Origin: Rugamonas sp. A1-17
GTDB taxonomy: Bacteria; Pseudomonadota; Gammaproteobacteria; Burkholderiales; Burkholderiaceae_D
NCBI GenBank assembly: GCA_025548565.1
Contig: JAJLPB010000001.1
Coordinates: 434,001-498,000 of the forward strand
Length of the DNA stretch: 64,000 bases
Direction: 5' to 3'
The position numbers and the translations under genes are program-made. The notes beneath the pieces are model-generated. The model was given only the letters and a program-made list of their open reading frames with translations. It was not told the DNA's origin and made no database searches. Positions 9,795 to 17,991 of the stretch are shown here, one piece after another (the first letter of the stretch is position 1; every line of letters begins with the position of its first letter).

Positions 9795-10096
9795 TGAGTT
9801 CGATTAATGACAGCAACGCCTTGAAAGTCGCAGAGACAAAGATCCATGAACTGGGCGCGGCTTCCGGTGATGAGTTTGAGATTCTTCACGCGGAAACCCG
9901 GGAGGTGGAGCAAGGCTGGGTGTTCTTTTATAACTCGGCGGACTTTGTCCTGACCCGGAATCCGTCGTCCGCACTAGCGGGCAACGGACCCATACTGGTG
10001 CTGCGGGACGGGCGCGTCGCTGTGCTGCCGACGTCGATGTCATGGCAGGAGGCGGTCACCCAGCTGCCGCTTCGGGAAGCCGGCTGGGCTGCCTGA
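9794..10096 (+). CDS. Imm35 / YrhB-like immunity protein
   Basis: This 100-residue acidic protein is translationally coupled to the preceding toxin domain (TAATG overlap). The core EVEQGWVFFYNSADFVLTRN followed by ALAGNGPILVLRDGRVAVL matches the pattern of immunity protein 35 / YrhB: Glu, then GWVFFYNS, then LAGNGPLLV. Members sit directly downstream of papain-fold or other toxin domains and neutralise them in the cytoplasm. It ends 15 nt from the convergent ybeY stop, leaving no room for a terminator. Like the toxin gene it is less GC-rich than the surrounding operon. Confidence 0.78.
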   Translation: MSSINDSNALKVAETKIHELGAASGDEFEILHAETREVEQGWVFFYNSADFVLTRNPSSALAGNGPILVLRDGRVAVLPTSMSWQEAVTQLPLREAGWAA

Positions 10097-10111
10097 TGCG
10101 ATAAGCGTGCG

Positions 10112-10576
10112 CTAGTCGGCGTAGGGATCGGCGTAGCCCAGGCCGGCCAGGATTTCGGTTTCGATGCCTTCCATTTCGGCCGCTTCCTCGTCGTCCATGT
10201 GGTCGTAGCCTTGGGCGTGCAGCACGCCGTGGACGATCAGGTGGGCCGCGTGTTCCTCCACGGTTTTCTTTTGCTCGGCCGCTTCCCGCTCCAGCACGTC
10301 GGTGCAGAGGATTATGTCGGCCTGGGTCGGCGCGTCGTCCGGCAACTCTTCACCTTCGTTGTAGGCGAAGGTCAGCACGTTGGTGGCGTAGTCTTTTTCG
10401 CGGTAGTCGCGGTTCAGCGTGCGGCCTTCCTCGGCGTCGACGAAGCGTATCGTCAGCTCGGCCGGCGCGAACAGCGCGGCCTGCACCCAGCGGCGGATCT
10501 TGGGACGGGTCAGGCTTTCCTGCAGGCGGGCGTCGGGATATTGCACCGACAGCGTCAGTTTATTTTTTGCGGACAT
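10112..10576 (-). CDS. ybeY: Endoribonuclease YbeY (rRNA maturation)
   Basis: YbeY is a zinc-dependent endoribonuclease needed for 16S rRNA 3' maturation and ribosome quality control. The zinc motif H3xH5xH is complete in [15 protein letters not shown]. The start is placed at [19 protein letters not shown], which gives 154 residues, the usual length; the extra 25 upstream codons are Lys/Pro/Thr-rich and shadow phoH. It overlaps the end of phoH by 17 nt, which suggests coupling. Confidence 0.95.
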   Translation of the reverse strand: MSAKNKLTLSVQYPDARLQESLTRPKIRRWVQAALFAPAELTIRFVDAEEGRTLNRDYREKDYATNVLTFAYNEGEELPDDAPTQADIILCTDVLEREAAEQKKTVEEHAAHLIVHGVLHAQGYDHMDDEEAAEMEGIETEILAGLGYADPYAD

Positions 10577-11633
10577 TTTTGAGAGCTGTGGCTTTGAGGA
10601 GGGGAGCGATTTCCGCTTCGTGGTTGTGCGCGGTTTCGTAGGCGTCGACAATGCGGGCCACCAGCGGATGGCGCACCACGTCTTCGCTGTTGAAGTGGCT
10701 GAAGGCGATGCCGCGCACGTCCTTCAACACCTGGATGGCGTCCACCAGGCCGCTCTTCTGGCTCTTGTGCAGGTCGACCTGGGTGACGTCGCCCGTCACC
10801 ACGGCCTTGCTGCCGAAGCCGATGCGGGTCAGGAACATCTTCATCTGCTCGACCGTGGTGTTCTGCGCCTCGTCCAGGATGACGAAGGCGTGGTTGAGCG
10901 TGCGGCCGCGCATATAGGCCAGCGGCGCGATCTCGATCACCTGCTTCTCGAACATCTTCTGCGTGCGGTCAAAGCCCAGCAGGTCGTACAACGCGTCGTA
11001 CAGCGGACGCAGGTAGGGATCGACCTTCTGCGCCAGGTCGCCCGGCAGGAAGCCCAGCCGCTCGCCCGCCTCGACGGCGGGGCGGGTCAGGATGATGCGC
11101 TTGACGGCGTCGCGCTCGAGCGCGTCGACCGCGCAGGCCACGGCCAGGTAGGTCTTGCCGGTGCCGGCCGGGCCGACGCCGAAGCTGATGTCGTGCTCCA
11201 GGATGTTGCGCAGGTAGCGGATCTGGTGCGGCGTGCGGCCGCGCAGGTCGGCGCGGCGGGTTTTCAGGATCGGGCTGTTGATGTCCGGCTCGACGAACGG
11301 CGCCTCGATGACGCGCGGCTGGTCCGGCGCGGACGGCGTGGCGACGGCGGCCGCGGCCAGGCCGGCGCGCTGTTCGACCAGGGCCAGCTGCACTTCCTCG
11401 ATCGGCACGATCTTGTTGGCGACCGCGTAGAACTGTTCCAGGATCTGCACCGCCCGTTCGGCGTTGTGGCCGCTGACGATGAACTTCTCGCCGCGGCGGA
11501 AGATGGTGACGTCCAGCGCGGCGGAAATCTGGCGCAGGTTTTCGTCGAGGGGGCCGCACAGGTGGGCCAGGCGCGCGTTATCGAGCGGCTCCGGGACGAA
11601 GTAGTACGGTTGGACTGGCGTTTTGGTTTTCAA
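10560..11633 (-). CDS. phoH: PhoH family protein (YbeZ)
   Basis: This 357-residue P-loop ATPase works with YbeY in RNA metabolism. An N-terminal KH-like segment contains [19 protein letters not shown]. It is followed by the PhoH ATPase core with Walker [12 protein letters not shown] and Walker [13 protein letters not shown]. It is the first gene of the minus-strand block; miaB, which precedes it in many relatives, is not found upstream here. The promoter should lie in 11634-11782. Confidence 0.95.
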   Translation of the reverse strand: MKTKTPVQPYYFVPEPLDNARLAHLCGPLDENLRQISAALDVTIFRRGEKFIVSGHNAERAVQILEQFYAVANKIVPIEEVQLALVEQRAGLAAAAVATPSAPDQPRVIEAPFVEPDINSPILKTRRADLRGRTPHQIRYLRNILEHDISFGVGPAGTGKTYLAVACAVDALERDAVKRIILTRPAVEAGERLGFLPGDLAQKVDPYLRPLYDALYDLLGFDRTQKMFEKQVIEIAPLAYMRGRTLNHAFVILDEAQNTTVEQMKMFLTRIGFGSKAVVTGDVTQVDLHKSQKSGLVDAIQVLKDVRGIAFSHFNSEDVVRHPLVARIVDAYETAHNHEAEIAPLLKATALKNVRKK

Positions 11634-11782
11634 TGGAATGCTTTATGAGAGAGGCCGGCAGTGCCGGCACAGGCGATAGTTTAACGTAATTTTCCGCCGC
11701 CAGACGCGATAAGCCTTGATTTTGGGCGGCCCGCCTTCTACATTGAAAGCGTAGCCTGCGGGCAATTTTCAGGGAGGCAGAC

Positions 11783-12121
11783 ATGGCAGCCAACTCGATT
11801 TCGTCGTCGCGCATCAGCACCCCGCTCGACAGCGTGCAGGCGGCCAATCAGCGCGAAACCCGCGTCAACCGCGAGCGCCAGCGCGGCGAACAGGCCGGCG
11901 CGGCCGAGCGCGCCGACCGGGCCCAGCGCAGCACCGAGGCCGAGCGCGCGGTGCAGACCCGGGTGGAGCGGAACGCCGACACCCAGCGCGCCCGCGCCCA
12001 GGCCAACGACGACGCCACCGCCCAGCAGCGGCGCCAGGCGCAGGCGGCCGACAAGCATACCCAGCAGGATCGCCGCCAGACCGAAAAGACCGTCGGCCGG
12101 CATATCGACACCACCGCCTGA
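11783..12121 (+). CDS. Hypothetical Arg/Gln/Ala-rich protein
   Basis: This 112-residue protein is dominated by Arg, Gln, Ala, Glu and Thr, with no hydrophobic segment and no recognised domain. It should form one long charged helix or be disordered. The start is well supported by AGGGAGG placed 5 nt before the ATG, and codon third positions are GC-rich as in real genes here. It is divergent from phoH, and a REP-like palindrome follows its stop codon. Function unknown. Confidence 0.65.
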   Translation: MAANSISSSRISTPLDSVQAANQRETRVNRERQRGEQAGAAERADRAQRSTEAERAVQTRVERNADTQRARAQANDDATAQQRRQAQAADKHTQQDRRQTEKTVGRHIDTTA

Positions 12122-12134
12122 GCGGCCCGCCGCC

Positions 12135-12215
12135 GTCGTTCCCTCCCACTGGCGGGAACCCATGCCGAGCTTGCTCGTCAGCGACGTATGGATTCCCGCC
12201 TGCGCGGGAATGACG
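12135..12215. repeat. REP-like palindromic pair, copy A
   Basis: Two short GC hairpins face each other. The first half has a degenerate form of GTCGTTCCCGC...GGGAACCCAT. The second half reads ATGGATTCCCGCCTGCGCGG followed by GAATGACG. The same arrangement occurs at 40512-40591 and 54479-54540. All copies lie between genes. Confidence 0.75.
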
Positions 12216-12438
12216 CGGCTTTGCGCCCATGTAAAGCTGAACTTGCTTTGTGTAACAGTTTCCTACAAGTTCTTGCGTGCGACACTCTCCAGCCCCATGT
12301 GATGAAATAGCATTGTTGCTAAGGTTTCTAGCCCGTGATTGATGTCGAACAATCTTCGCTCGGCGTACAGCGGCGGAAACAGGCCCTTTTGAGCATAGAA
12401 TTATCTTGCACGAAAGGCAATCAGCAGAGGCTAGCTGA

Positions 12439-12461
12439 AACTTAGTCCAAGGAACTAAGTT
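12439..12461. promoter_or_regulatory. Inverted repeat upstream of small HTH gene
   Basis: AACTTAGT-N7-ACTAAGTT is a perfect 8-bp inverted repeat centred about 65 nt before the ATG at 12514. Size and position fit an operator, perhaps for autoregulation by the HTH protein, or a 5' leader hairpin. No direct evidence of binding. Confidence 0.4.
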
Positions 12462-12513
12462 GCGCTTAAGTTCAGGCCTGCACACTTCATTCACCCAACC
12501 AACGAGGAAAATC

Positions 12514-12846
12514 ATGGCACACCACGCTCTCGCTTCCCAGGAAAGCTACAACCCCAACCATCTCCTGGATATCTTGCTTGGCAAGATGCAGCTGAAGAAC
12601 GACGCAGCGCTGTCGCGCCTGCTGGAAGTCGCGCCGCCGGTCATCAGCAAGATCCGCCACCACCGCTTGCCGGTCGGCGCCTCGCTGCTGATCCGCATGC
12701 ACGAAGTGACCGGCATGAGCATCCGCGACCTGCGCGACTTGATGGGCGACCGCCGCACCAAGTACCGCCTGTCCGACGCCCAGGGCCGACCAAAGCCGGA
12801 AGAGCGCACCGAAAAGGCCGAGGCCGGAAATTACGCGCGTCACTAA
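12514..12846 (+). CDS. Small helix-turn-helix protein, conserved in Oxalobacteraceae
   Basis: This 110-residue protein contains a Cro/C1-like helix-turn-helix: MQLKNDAALSRLLEVAPPV then ISKIRHHRLPVGASLLIRMH, where the second helix fits a recognition helix. The C-terminal 35 residues are charged and probably disordered. GAGG lies 7 nt before the ATG; an open extension to 12460 lacks a ribosome site. I recall close relatives throughout the family without an assigned function. An inverted repeat upstream may be its own operator. Confidence 0.85.
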   Translation: MAHHALASQESYNPNHLLDILLGKMQLKNDAALSRLLEVAPPVISKIRHHRLPVGASLLIRMHEVTGMSIRDLRDLMGDRRTKYRLSDAQGRPKPEERTEKAEAGNYARH

Positions 12847-12943
12847 TGCGCGCGCACGCCCGCCGCTGCCGTTGCCGTGGCTGATCTCAGCCCGGCCGGC
12901 AGCCAGCCCGCCGCTTCAGGAATTTTTGCTTCAGAAAAAATAA

Positions 12944-13789
12944 TCAGCTCAGCAGCACCATCGAGATTTCTTCATACTGCAGTTCCGTCTCGCGGAACAA
13001 TTGCAGATAGATTTCCTCATCGAGGCCCAGCGCAGTCCAGGCCACGGTGGACACCGGCGGGACCAGATCGTCCTGCGCCTGCGCCAGATCGAGCGCATGC
13101 ACGATAGCGTCGGCCACATGGATGATGGCCGCCAGGAAGCCCGCGCCCGGCGCCTCCGGGTCGTGGTGGCCGCCGATGGCCAGCCGCATCGTGTCGGAAA
13201 AATTCCAGTGCTCGGCCAGCGCCATGCCGGCGTCGACGTGATCGACGCCCAGCACCGTGCGTTCCGCCTCCAGCAGATAGCAATCGTGCGCGTCGCGGTA
13301 GGCGATGGTTTCCGAATACTGGTTCGGGAAGCACGACACCAGCACCAGCCGGCCGATATCGTGCAGCAGCCCGGCCGTGAAGGCGTAGTCCTGGTTGAAG
13401 CGCATCTGCCGCGCCAGCACCTTGGCGCAGGCCGCGGTGGCGATCGAGTGGCGCCAGAAGGCCTTGTGGTCGAAGCCCGGGCAGTGGCCCTCGGCGAAGC
13501 AGCCGGTGACGGCGGCCGCCGTGATCAGGTTGCGCGTGGTCTGGAAGCCCAGGTAGGTGATCGCCTGCTGGATGGTGGTCACCTTGACCTGCAGCCCGTA
13601 CAGCGAGGAGTTGGCCAGCCGCAGCGTCTTGGCCGTCAGCGCCTGGTCGTAGGACACCTTCTTGGCCAGCACGGAAATGTCGACATCGTCCTGGTCGATG
13701 CTGTTGAGCAGCTCCATCACCACCGCCGGCAGCGAGGGCAGGTCGTCCAGCGTGCGGACGACATCGTCGTAACTCAGCGTATTACTCAT
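12944..13789 (-). CDS. HDOD domain-containing protein
   Basis: The protein (281 aa) matches the HDOD domain, an HD-like fold found in bacterial signalling proteins that usually lacks the full set of phosphodiesterase metal ligands. Visible motifs are LPSLPAVVMELLNSI, LTAKTLRLANSSLYG, AITYLGFQTTRNLI and TAGLLHDIGRLVLVS. It overlaps the preceding small gene by 8 nt, so the two are probably co-translated. HDOD proteins commonly act in two-component or cyclic di-GMP networks; the orphan histidine kinase divergently placed at 14297 is a possible partner by position only. Confidence 0.9.
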   Translation of the reverse strand: MSNTLSYDDVVRTLDDLPSLPAVVMELLNSIDQDDVDISVLAKKVSYDQALTAKTLRLANSSLYGLQVKVTTIQQAITYLGFQTTRNLITAAAVTGCFAEGHCPGFDHKAFWRHSIATAACAKVLARQMRFNQDYAFTAGLLHDIGRLVLVSCFPNQYSETIAYRDAHDCYLLEAERTVLGVDHVDAGMALAEHWNFSDTMRLAIGGHHDPEAPGAGFLAAIIHVADAIVHALDLAQAQDDLVPPVSTVAWTALGLDEEIYLQLFRETELQYEEISMVLLS

Positions 13790-14129
13790 GTTCGGCGGCC
13801 TCCTGCGGACCGAGCCGGAAGTCCGAGACGAAACGGCGCAGCAGCGCGGTGGCCCAGTCGCTGTCGCTGTCGGGATCGTTCTTGCGGAACAGCCGGGCGA
13901 TGCGCGCCTCGTGGTGCTCCAGCGTGGCCTGCACCGCTTCCGGCGACACCTCTTCCTTCAGGATGGGCAGCACGGCGATGCCGTGGCGCGGCATCAGCGC
14001 CAGCATGGCCTCGGTCAGCGCCGTGCCCTGCGGCAGCAGCACATGGCCCTGCACGTCCAGCAGCACGTCCGACAGGACCATGCCCGGCCGCACCTCCGCC
14101 AGCGTCAGTTGATGGTAATTGCTCGTCAT
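13782..14129 (-). CDS. Hypothetical protein coupled to HDOD protein
   Basis: This 115-residue soluble protein starts MTSNYHQLTLAEVRPGMVLSD, with GGGAGG 4 nt before the ATG. The LTLAEVRPGMVLSDVLLD-type opening followed by a short hydrophobic strand and LPQGTALTEAMLALM resembles the small beta domain that precedes HD-GYP domains in some phosphodiesterases. The C-terminal part is helical and acidic. It overlaps the HDOD gene by 8 nt. I infer that the pair forms a split version of a one-chain signalling protein. Confidence 0.8.
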   Translation of the reverse strand: MTSNYHQLTLAEVRPGMVLSDVLLDVQGHVLLPQGTALTEAMLALMPRHGIAVLPILKEEVSPEAVQATLEHHEARIARLFRKNDPDSDSDWATALLRRFVSDFRLGPQEAAEHE

Positions 14130-14296
14130 GTTGCCTCCCGGTTTGCCACCTGATCCACATTGCACGATCTTACCATTGCGTGACAGCAAAGTCTGCCGCA
14201 CCGGCGTGACCGTGGGGACCATAACTTGCCAAGTCGCATGTCATACCGTACATTGGGGCGTTGCCGTCATTTCCATCAATGCAGGGAGGTTGGTCG

Positions 14297-15886
14297 ATGT
14301 TTGGTATTCAAGGCCGCTTGACGCTGCTTTTCGTGGTCATTGTCACGTTGGTGCTGGGCATTTCCGGCACCTATGCCCAGTATAGCCTGGGCCACGAGCT
14401 GGAAGTGAGCAGCCAGCGCCTGCGCCAGGGCGTGTTGACCCGTCTGCAGACCAGCCTGCCGTCGGCGTTGTGGGACCTGGACAAGGCCAAGGTCGACAAC
14501 ATCGTCGCCGCCGAGATGCTGCCGCCCGAGCTGGTGTCGATCCGCGTCTACGACACCTCGGTCGGCCTGTTCTCCGGCAAGCTGCGCCATGAAAACGGCA
14601 GCGTCAGCTCGATCGAGAACGATGCCGCGGTCGGCGGCTCGCCGGTGGTGGCCGACCTGGCCTACCGCGATTCCGGCGCGGCCGGGGCCTCGCTCAAGCC
14701 GGTCATCGTCGGCCGCGTGGTGGTCAACTTCAGCCGCGCGCAGATCGACGCCACGCTGGCGGCCGAGGTGCGGCGCAAGGTGATCGAGGTGCTGCTGCTG
14801 GACCTGATCCTGGTGGCGGCGCTGGCGCTGTCGCTGCGCATCGTGTTCGACCCGCTCAAGCGCCTGCGCGACGGCCTGTTCGACCTGGCCACGCGCGGCA
14901 GCGACGAGGTGGAGGAATTGCCCGACAGCCGGCACGACGAGCTGGGCGAGGTGATCCGCGGCTTCAACGCCATCCAGCGCAAGATCAAATCGAACATCCA
15001 GCGCATCCGCGAGGCCGAGGACGAGGCCCGCAAGTCGGCGCAGGCCACGGCCAAGGCGCTCGACGACCTGCGCCGCACGCAGGAGTCGCTGCTGCAGGCC
15101 GAGCGGCTGGCCTCGCTGGGCGGGCTGGTGGCCGGCGTCGCGCACGAGATCAACACGCCGGTCGGCATCGCGCTCACCAGCGCCTCGGTGCTGATGGAGG
15201 CCACCGAGAAGGTCAACTCGGCTGTGGCCGCCGGCAACATCAAAAAGTCCGACATCACGCGCTACCTGGAGACGGCGACCGAAAGCACGCGCCTGATCAT
15301 GAACAACGCCTACCGCGCGGCGCACCTGATCCACAGCTTCAAGCAGATCGCGGTCGACCAGGTCAGCGAGGCGCGCCGCCGCTTCGAGCTGCGCGACTAC
15401 ATCAACGAGGTGGTGTCCAGCCTGCAGCCCAAGCTGAAGAAGACGCACATCACCGTCAGCATCTCCTGTCCGCCGGACATCATCCTCGACAGCTATCCGG
15501 GCGCGCTGGCCCAGGTCATCACCAACCTGACGCTCAACTGCGTCGAGCACGCCTTCGACCCGGGCGACGAGGGCCGCATCACCATCGGCGTGGCGCAGCA
15601 GGGCGACTGGATCGAGATGCAGGTGACCGACGACGGCAAGGGCATTCCGCCGGACATGCTGGACAAGGTGTTCGACCCCTTCGTCACCACCCGCCGCGGC
15701 CAGGGCGGCACCGGGCTCGGACTCAATATCGTGTTCAACTTGATGGCCAAGCAGTTTGGCGGCACCATTACCGTGTCCAGCGTGCTGGGGCAGGGCGCCA
15801 GCTTCGTGCTGCGCATGCCCTGCGTGACGCCGGTCGACGACCCGTCCGCCGCCGCGCAGGCCGCCGACGCCCGCCTCCCCAACTGA
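14297..15886 (+). CDS. Membrane sensor histidine kinase (orphan)
   Basis: This 529-residue kinase has an N-terminal membrane helix (LTLLFVVIVTLVLGISGTY), a periplasmic sensor of about 130 residues, a second helix (LLLDLILVAALALSLRIVF), and a HAMP-type linker. A coiled coil leads into the phosphoacceptor box VAGVAHEINTPVGIALTSA, and an ATPase domain has NLTLNCVEHAF, DDGKGIPPDML and GTGLGLNIV. The HEINTPVG H-box is of the HPK4-like type. GGGAGG lies 7 nt before the chosen ATG. No response regulator gene is adjacent, so its partner lies elsewhere. Confidence 0.9.
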   Translation: MFGIQGRLTLLFVVIVTLVLGISGTYAQYSLGHELEVSSQRLRQGVLTRLQTSLPSALWDLDKAKVDNIVAAEMLPPELVSIRVYDTSVGLFSGKLRHENGSVSSIENDAAVGGSPVVADLAYRDSGAAGASLKPVIVGRVVVNFSRAQIDATLAAEVRRKVIEVLLLDLILVAALALSLRIVFDPLKRLRDGLFDLATRGSDEVEELPDSRHDELGEVIRGFNAIQRKIKSNIQRIREAEDEARKSAQATAKALDDLRRTQESLLQAERLASLGGLVAGVAHEINTPVGIALTSASVLMEATEKVNSAVAAGNIKKSDITRYLETATESTRLIMNNAYRAAHLIHSFKQIAVDQVSEARRRFELRDYINEVVSSLQPKLKKTHITVSISCPPDIILDSYPGALAQVITNLTLNCVEHAFDPGDEGRITIGVAQQGDWIEMQVTDDGKGIPPDMLDKVFDPFVTTRRGQGGTGLGLNIVFNLMAKQFGGTITVSSVLGQGASFVLRMPCVTPVDDPSAAAQAADARLPN

Positions 15887-15896
15887 AAGGACGGTC

Positions 15897-16301
15897 ATGC
15901 CACACATCAGCGGTGAATTCAACGTCAAGATGGCGGTGGAAGCCATGTCGGCCGTGGCGGTTGACAGCGGCATCGGCCGCATGTCGCTCGACAAGCAGTA
16001 CCACGGCGCGCTGGACGCGTTCGGCAGCGGCGAGATGCTGGCGTACATGGACCGCGAACTGGGTTCGGGCGCCTACGTGGCGATGGAGCGGGTGCAGGGG
16101 ACGCTGGAGGGGCGGCGCGGCAGCTTCCTGCTGTGTCACACCGGCACCATGGAGCGCGGCGCGGCGGGGCTGAAGGTGGCGGTGGTGCCCGATTCCGGGC
16201 GCGACGAGTTGTCCGGCCTTAGCGGCACGTTGCAGATCCGCATCGAGGGCGGCAAGCACTACTACGATTTCGACTACGCGCTGGGGGCCGCCGTTGCTTA
16301 G
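15897..16301 (+). CDS. DUF3224 domain-containing protein
   Basis: This 134-residue protein matches DUF3224: SLDKQYHGALDAFGSGEMLA, YVAMERVQGTLEGRRGSF, LCHTGTMERG and LSGLSGTLQIRIEGGKHYYDFDY. The family adopts a beta-barrel related to allene oxide cyclase-like folds, and its role is unknown. It begins 10 nt after the histidine kinase stop codon and is probably co-transcribed. Confidence 0.9.
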   Translation: MPHISGEFNVKMAVEAMSAVAVDSGIGRMSLDKQYHGALDAFGSGEMLAYMDRELGSGAYVAMERVQGTLEGRRGSFLLCHTGTMERGAAGLKVAVVPDSGRDELSGLSGTLQIRIEGGKHYYDFDYALGAAVA

Positions 16302-16329
16302 GCCGGCGGCGCCGCGCTAGAATGCCGCC

Positions 16330-16500
16330 ATGGACAAGGACACACTCAAAGGCTTGGCAATACTGGTAGGCGTGGCGCTGGCGGTGGCGATCTTTGCGGT
16401 GCTGGGCACCGAGGACGGCGTGCAGAAACTGTCCTGCGTCGTGCGCGCCATCCTGCATGGTGTCGCCATCACCAATATCCACTCGGTGTGCGGCCTGTAG
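16330..16500 (+). CDS. Putative small single-pass membrane protein (56 aa)
   Basis: The frame encodes a short acidic N-terminus (MDKDTLKG), one hydrophobic helix (LAILVGVALAVAIFAVLG) and a 30-residue tail with two cysteines. Third positions are strongly GC, as in neighbouring genes. There is no clear Shine-Dalgarno sequence. It starts 28 nt after the DUF3224 gene on the same strand and could be the last gene of that unit. No family recognised. Confidence 0.5.
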   Translation: MDKDTLKGLAILVGVALAVAIFAVLGTEDGVQKLSCVVRAILHGVAITNIHSVCGL

Positions 16501-16509
16501 CGGCCGGGT

Positions 16510-16866
16510 TCAGTCGGTGAAGGTGTCCGACGCTTCGTTGCCGCGCGAGGCGAAGCCCAGCACGACCAGACCCAGCATCAGCATGACGAAGGTTTGCGGT
16601 TCCGGCACTTCGGTCACCGGATCGATGGCTTGCTGGTTGTTAGGGTCGTTCGACGCCAACGCCTCCGGATCGCGATCCGGGGCGGTCTTTTCCGCAGGGG
16701 CCGAATTGTTGATACCGCACGGCGTGGCGCTGTGGGTGTCGCAACGGGCCAGTACAATTGCTGCGGCTGCAACTTTGCTTTTTTCCGGGTTGTCCGTGTG
16801 GGCCTGTGCGGCTCCGATGGTACCCAGGGCTAGCAATAATGTTGTTATAAAATTCAACTTCTTCAC
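16510..16866 (-). CDS. Short PEP-CTERM sorting-signal protein
   Basis: This 118-residue exported protein has a signal peptide (MKKLNFITTLLLALGTIGAA, cleavage after AQA). A hydrophilic middle of about 60 residues with two cysteines follows. Near the C-terminus lies a PEP-CTERM anchor: VPEPQTF at 87-93, a hydrophobic helix MLMLGLVVLGFA, then Arg108. Such signals are recognised by exosortase EpsH/XrtA and tie proteins to exopolysaccharide production. A 10-residue acidic tail after the Arg is unusual, since the basic cluster normally ends the protein. The 240 nt upstream are AT-rich. Confidence 0.75.
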   Translation of the reverse strand: MKKLNFITTLLLALGTIGAAQAHTDNPEKSKVAAAAIVLARCDTHSATPCGINNSAPAEKTAPDRDPEALASNDPNNQQAIDPVTEVPEPQTFVMLMLGLVVLGFASRGNEASDTFTD

Positions 16867-17108
16867 GACGTTTCTCCTGACTATGCTGCATAAGCAGGAC
16901 GTTAAGGCTACATTAAAGCATAAACATTAAATTAACAGCGGACGTTAGTCCAACCGTGCTCGACAGGTTTGTATTAAACCATATTTAGTAACATATTGCC
17001 ATCTGTATTTTTCTTTGGGCAATCTATTCGTGCAACGCAACAACGCTTATTGCTAGTCTGCCTGTGGCGTACACGATTTCAACTTCACAACAAATAATTC
17101 GATTAGAT

Positions 17109-17987
17109 ATGGCCCAGACACAGACGATTTCCACATATAGCCGCACGCCGGGATTGACTTTTGCCATAGCCGCGCTTGCCTTGCTGGCCGGCTGCGCCAG
17201 CGGCGGGCGGGCCGGTGGGCCGGCCGCGGCCGTGCCGGCGCCGGCCGGTCCCAATCCGCAAGTGCTGCTGCTGGGCGAGGTGCACGACAACGCCGCCGGC
17301 CACAAGCTGCGCTACGAGCTGCTGCGCCAGCGCGTGGAGGCGGGCTGGCGTCCGGCCATCGTCATGGAGCAGTTCGACCGCGAAAGCCAGGACGTGCTGA
17401 GCAAGGCCCAGAAAGGCTGCCTGGACGCGCAGTGCGTGATCCGCGTGGTGGGCGGCGTCCGCTGGGACTGGCAGCTCTACTATCCGGTGATCCAGCTGGC
17501 GCTGACCTACCAGCTGCCGCTGGTGGCCGGCAACCTGTCGCGCGCGGACGCCTCGCGCGTGGTGCGCGACGGCATCGCCGCCACCTTCGATCCGCAGAGC
17601 GTGCGCGACTATCATCTGGACCAGCCGCTGCCGGCCGACGTGCGCGCCGGCCAGTACCAGGAGATCGCCGCCGGCCACTGCAACATGCTGCCGGAGATGA
17701 TGGTCGACGGCATGATCAACGCCCAGGTGTCGCGCGACATCTGGATGGCCAAGATCGTGCGCGACCAGCAGCCGCGCGACGTGGTGCTGATCGCCGGCAA
17801 CGGCCACGTGCGCAAGGACATCGGCGTGGCGCGCTGGATCAACGCGCTGGCGCCGGCGCTGACGGTGCGCAGCGAAGGCTACCTGGAAGACGCGGCCGGC
17901 GCCGGCCGCTACGACGCGGTCTACACGGTGGCGCCGCAGCCCCGTGCCGACCCGTGCGCCCAAGTTAAATCCAAACCCCTATCCTGA
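17109..17987 (+). CDS. ChaN family lipoprotein
   Basis: A lipoprotein signal (FAIAALALLAGC) gives an acylated cysteine about residue 26. The mature domain matches ChaN / haem-regulated proteins: VLLLGEVHDNAAGHKLRYEL, PAIVMEQFDRESQ, MVDGMINAQVSRDIWMAK and VVLIAGNGHVRKDIGVARWI. The family binds haem or iron at the outer membrane and is thought to act in iron uptake. An open extension to GTG 17064 has no ribosome site, so ATG 17109 is preferred. A thioredoxin-like gene follows after 4 nt. Confidence 0.85.
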   Translation: MAQTQTISTYSRTPGLTFAIAALALLAGCASGGRAGGPAAAVPAPAGPNPQVLLLGEVHDNAAGHKLRYELLRQRVEAGWRPAIVMEQFDRESQDVLSKAQKGCLDAQCVIRVVGGVRWDWQLYYPVIQLALTYQLPLVAGNLSRADASRVVRDGIAATFDPQSVRDYHLDQPLPADVRAGQYQEIAAGHCNMLPEMMVDGMINAQVSRDIWMAKIVRDQQPRDVVLIAGNGHVRKDIGVARWINALAPALTVRSEGYLEDAAGAGRYDAVYTVAPQPRADPCAQVKSKPLS

Positions 17988-17991
17988 CACC

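Larger units (their letters stand above)
12122..12513. other. Intergenic region with repeat and operator-like palindrome
   Basis: This 392-nt stretch has no convincing gene. It holds a REP-like palindromic pair (12135-12215) and then about 300 nt of more AT-rich sequence that should carry the promoter of the small HTH gene at 12514. The only structured element seen in that second part is the 8-bp inverted repeat at 12439-12461. Confidence 0.6.

Noticed and set aside
14276..16048. An open frame of 590 codons antisense to the histidine kinase
   Set aside because: It is a shadow frame; the plus strand shows ordered kinase domains and a good ribosome site.
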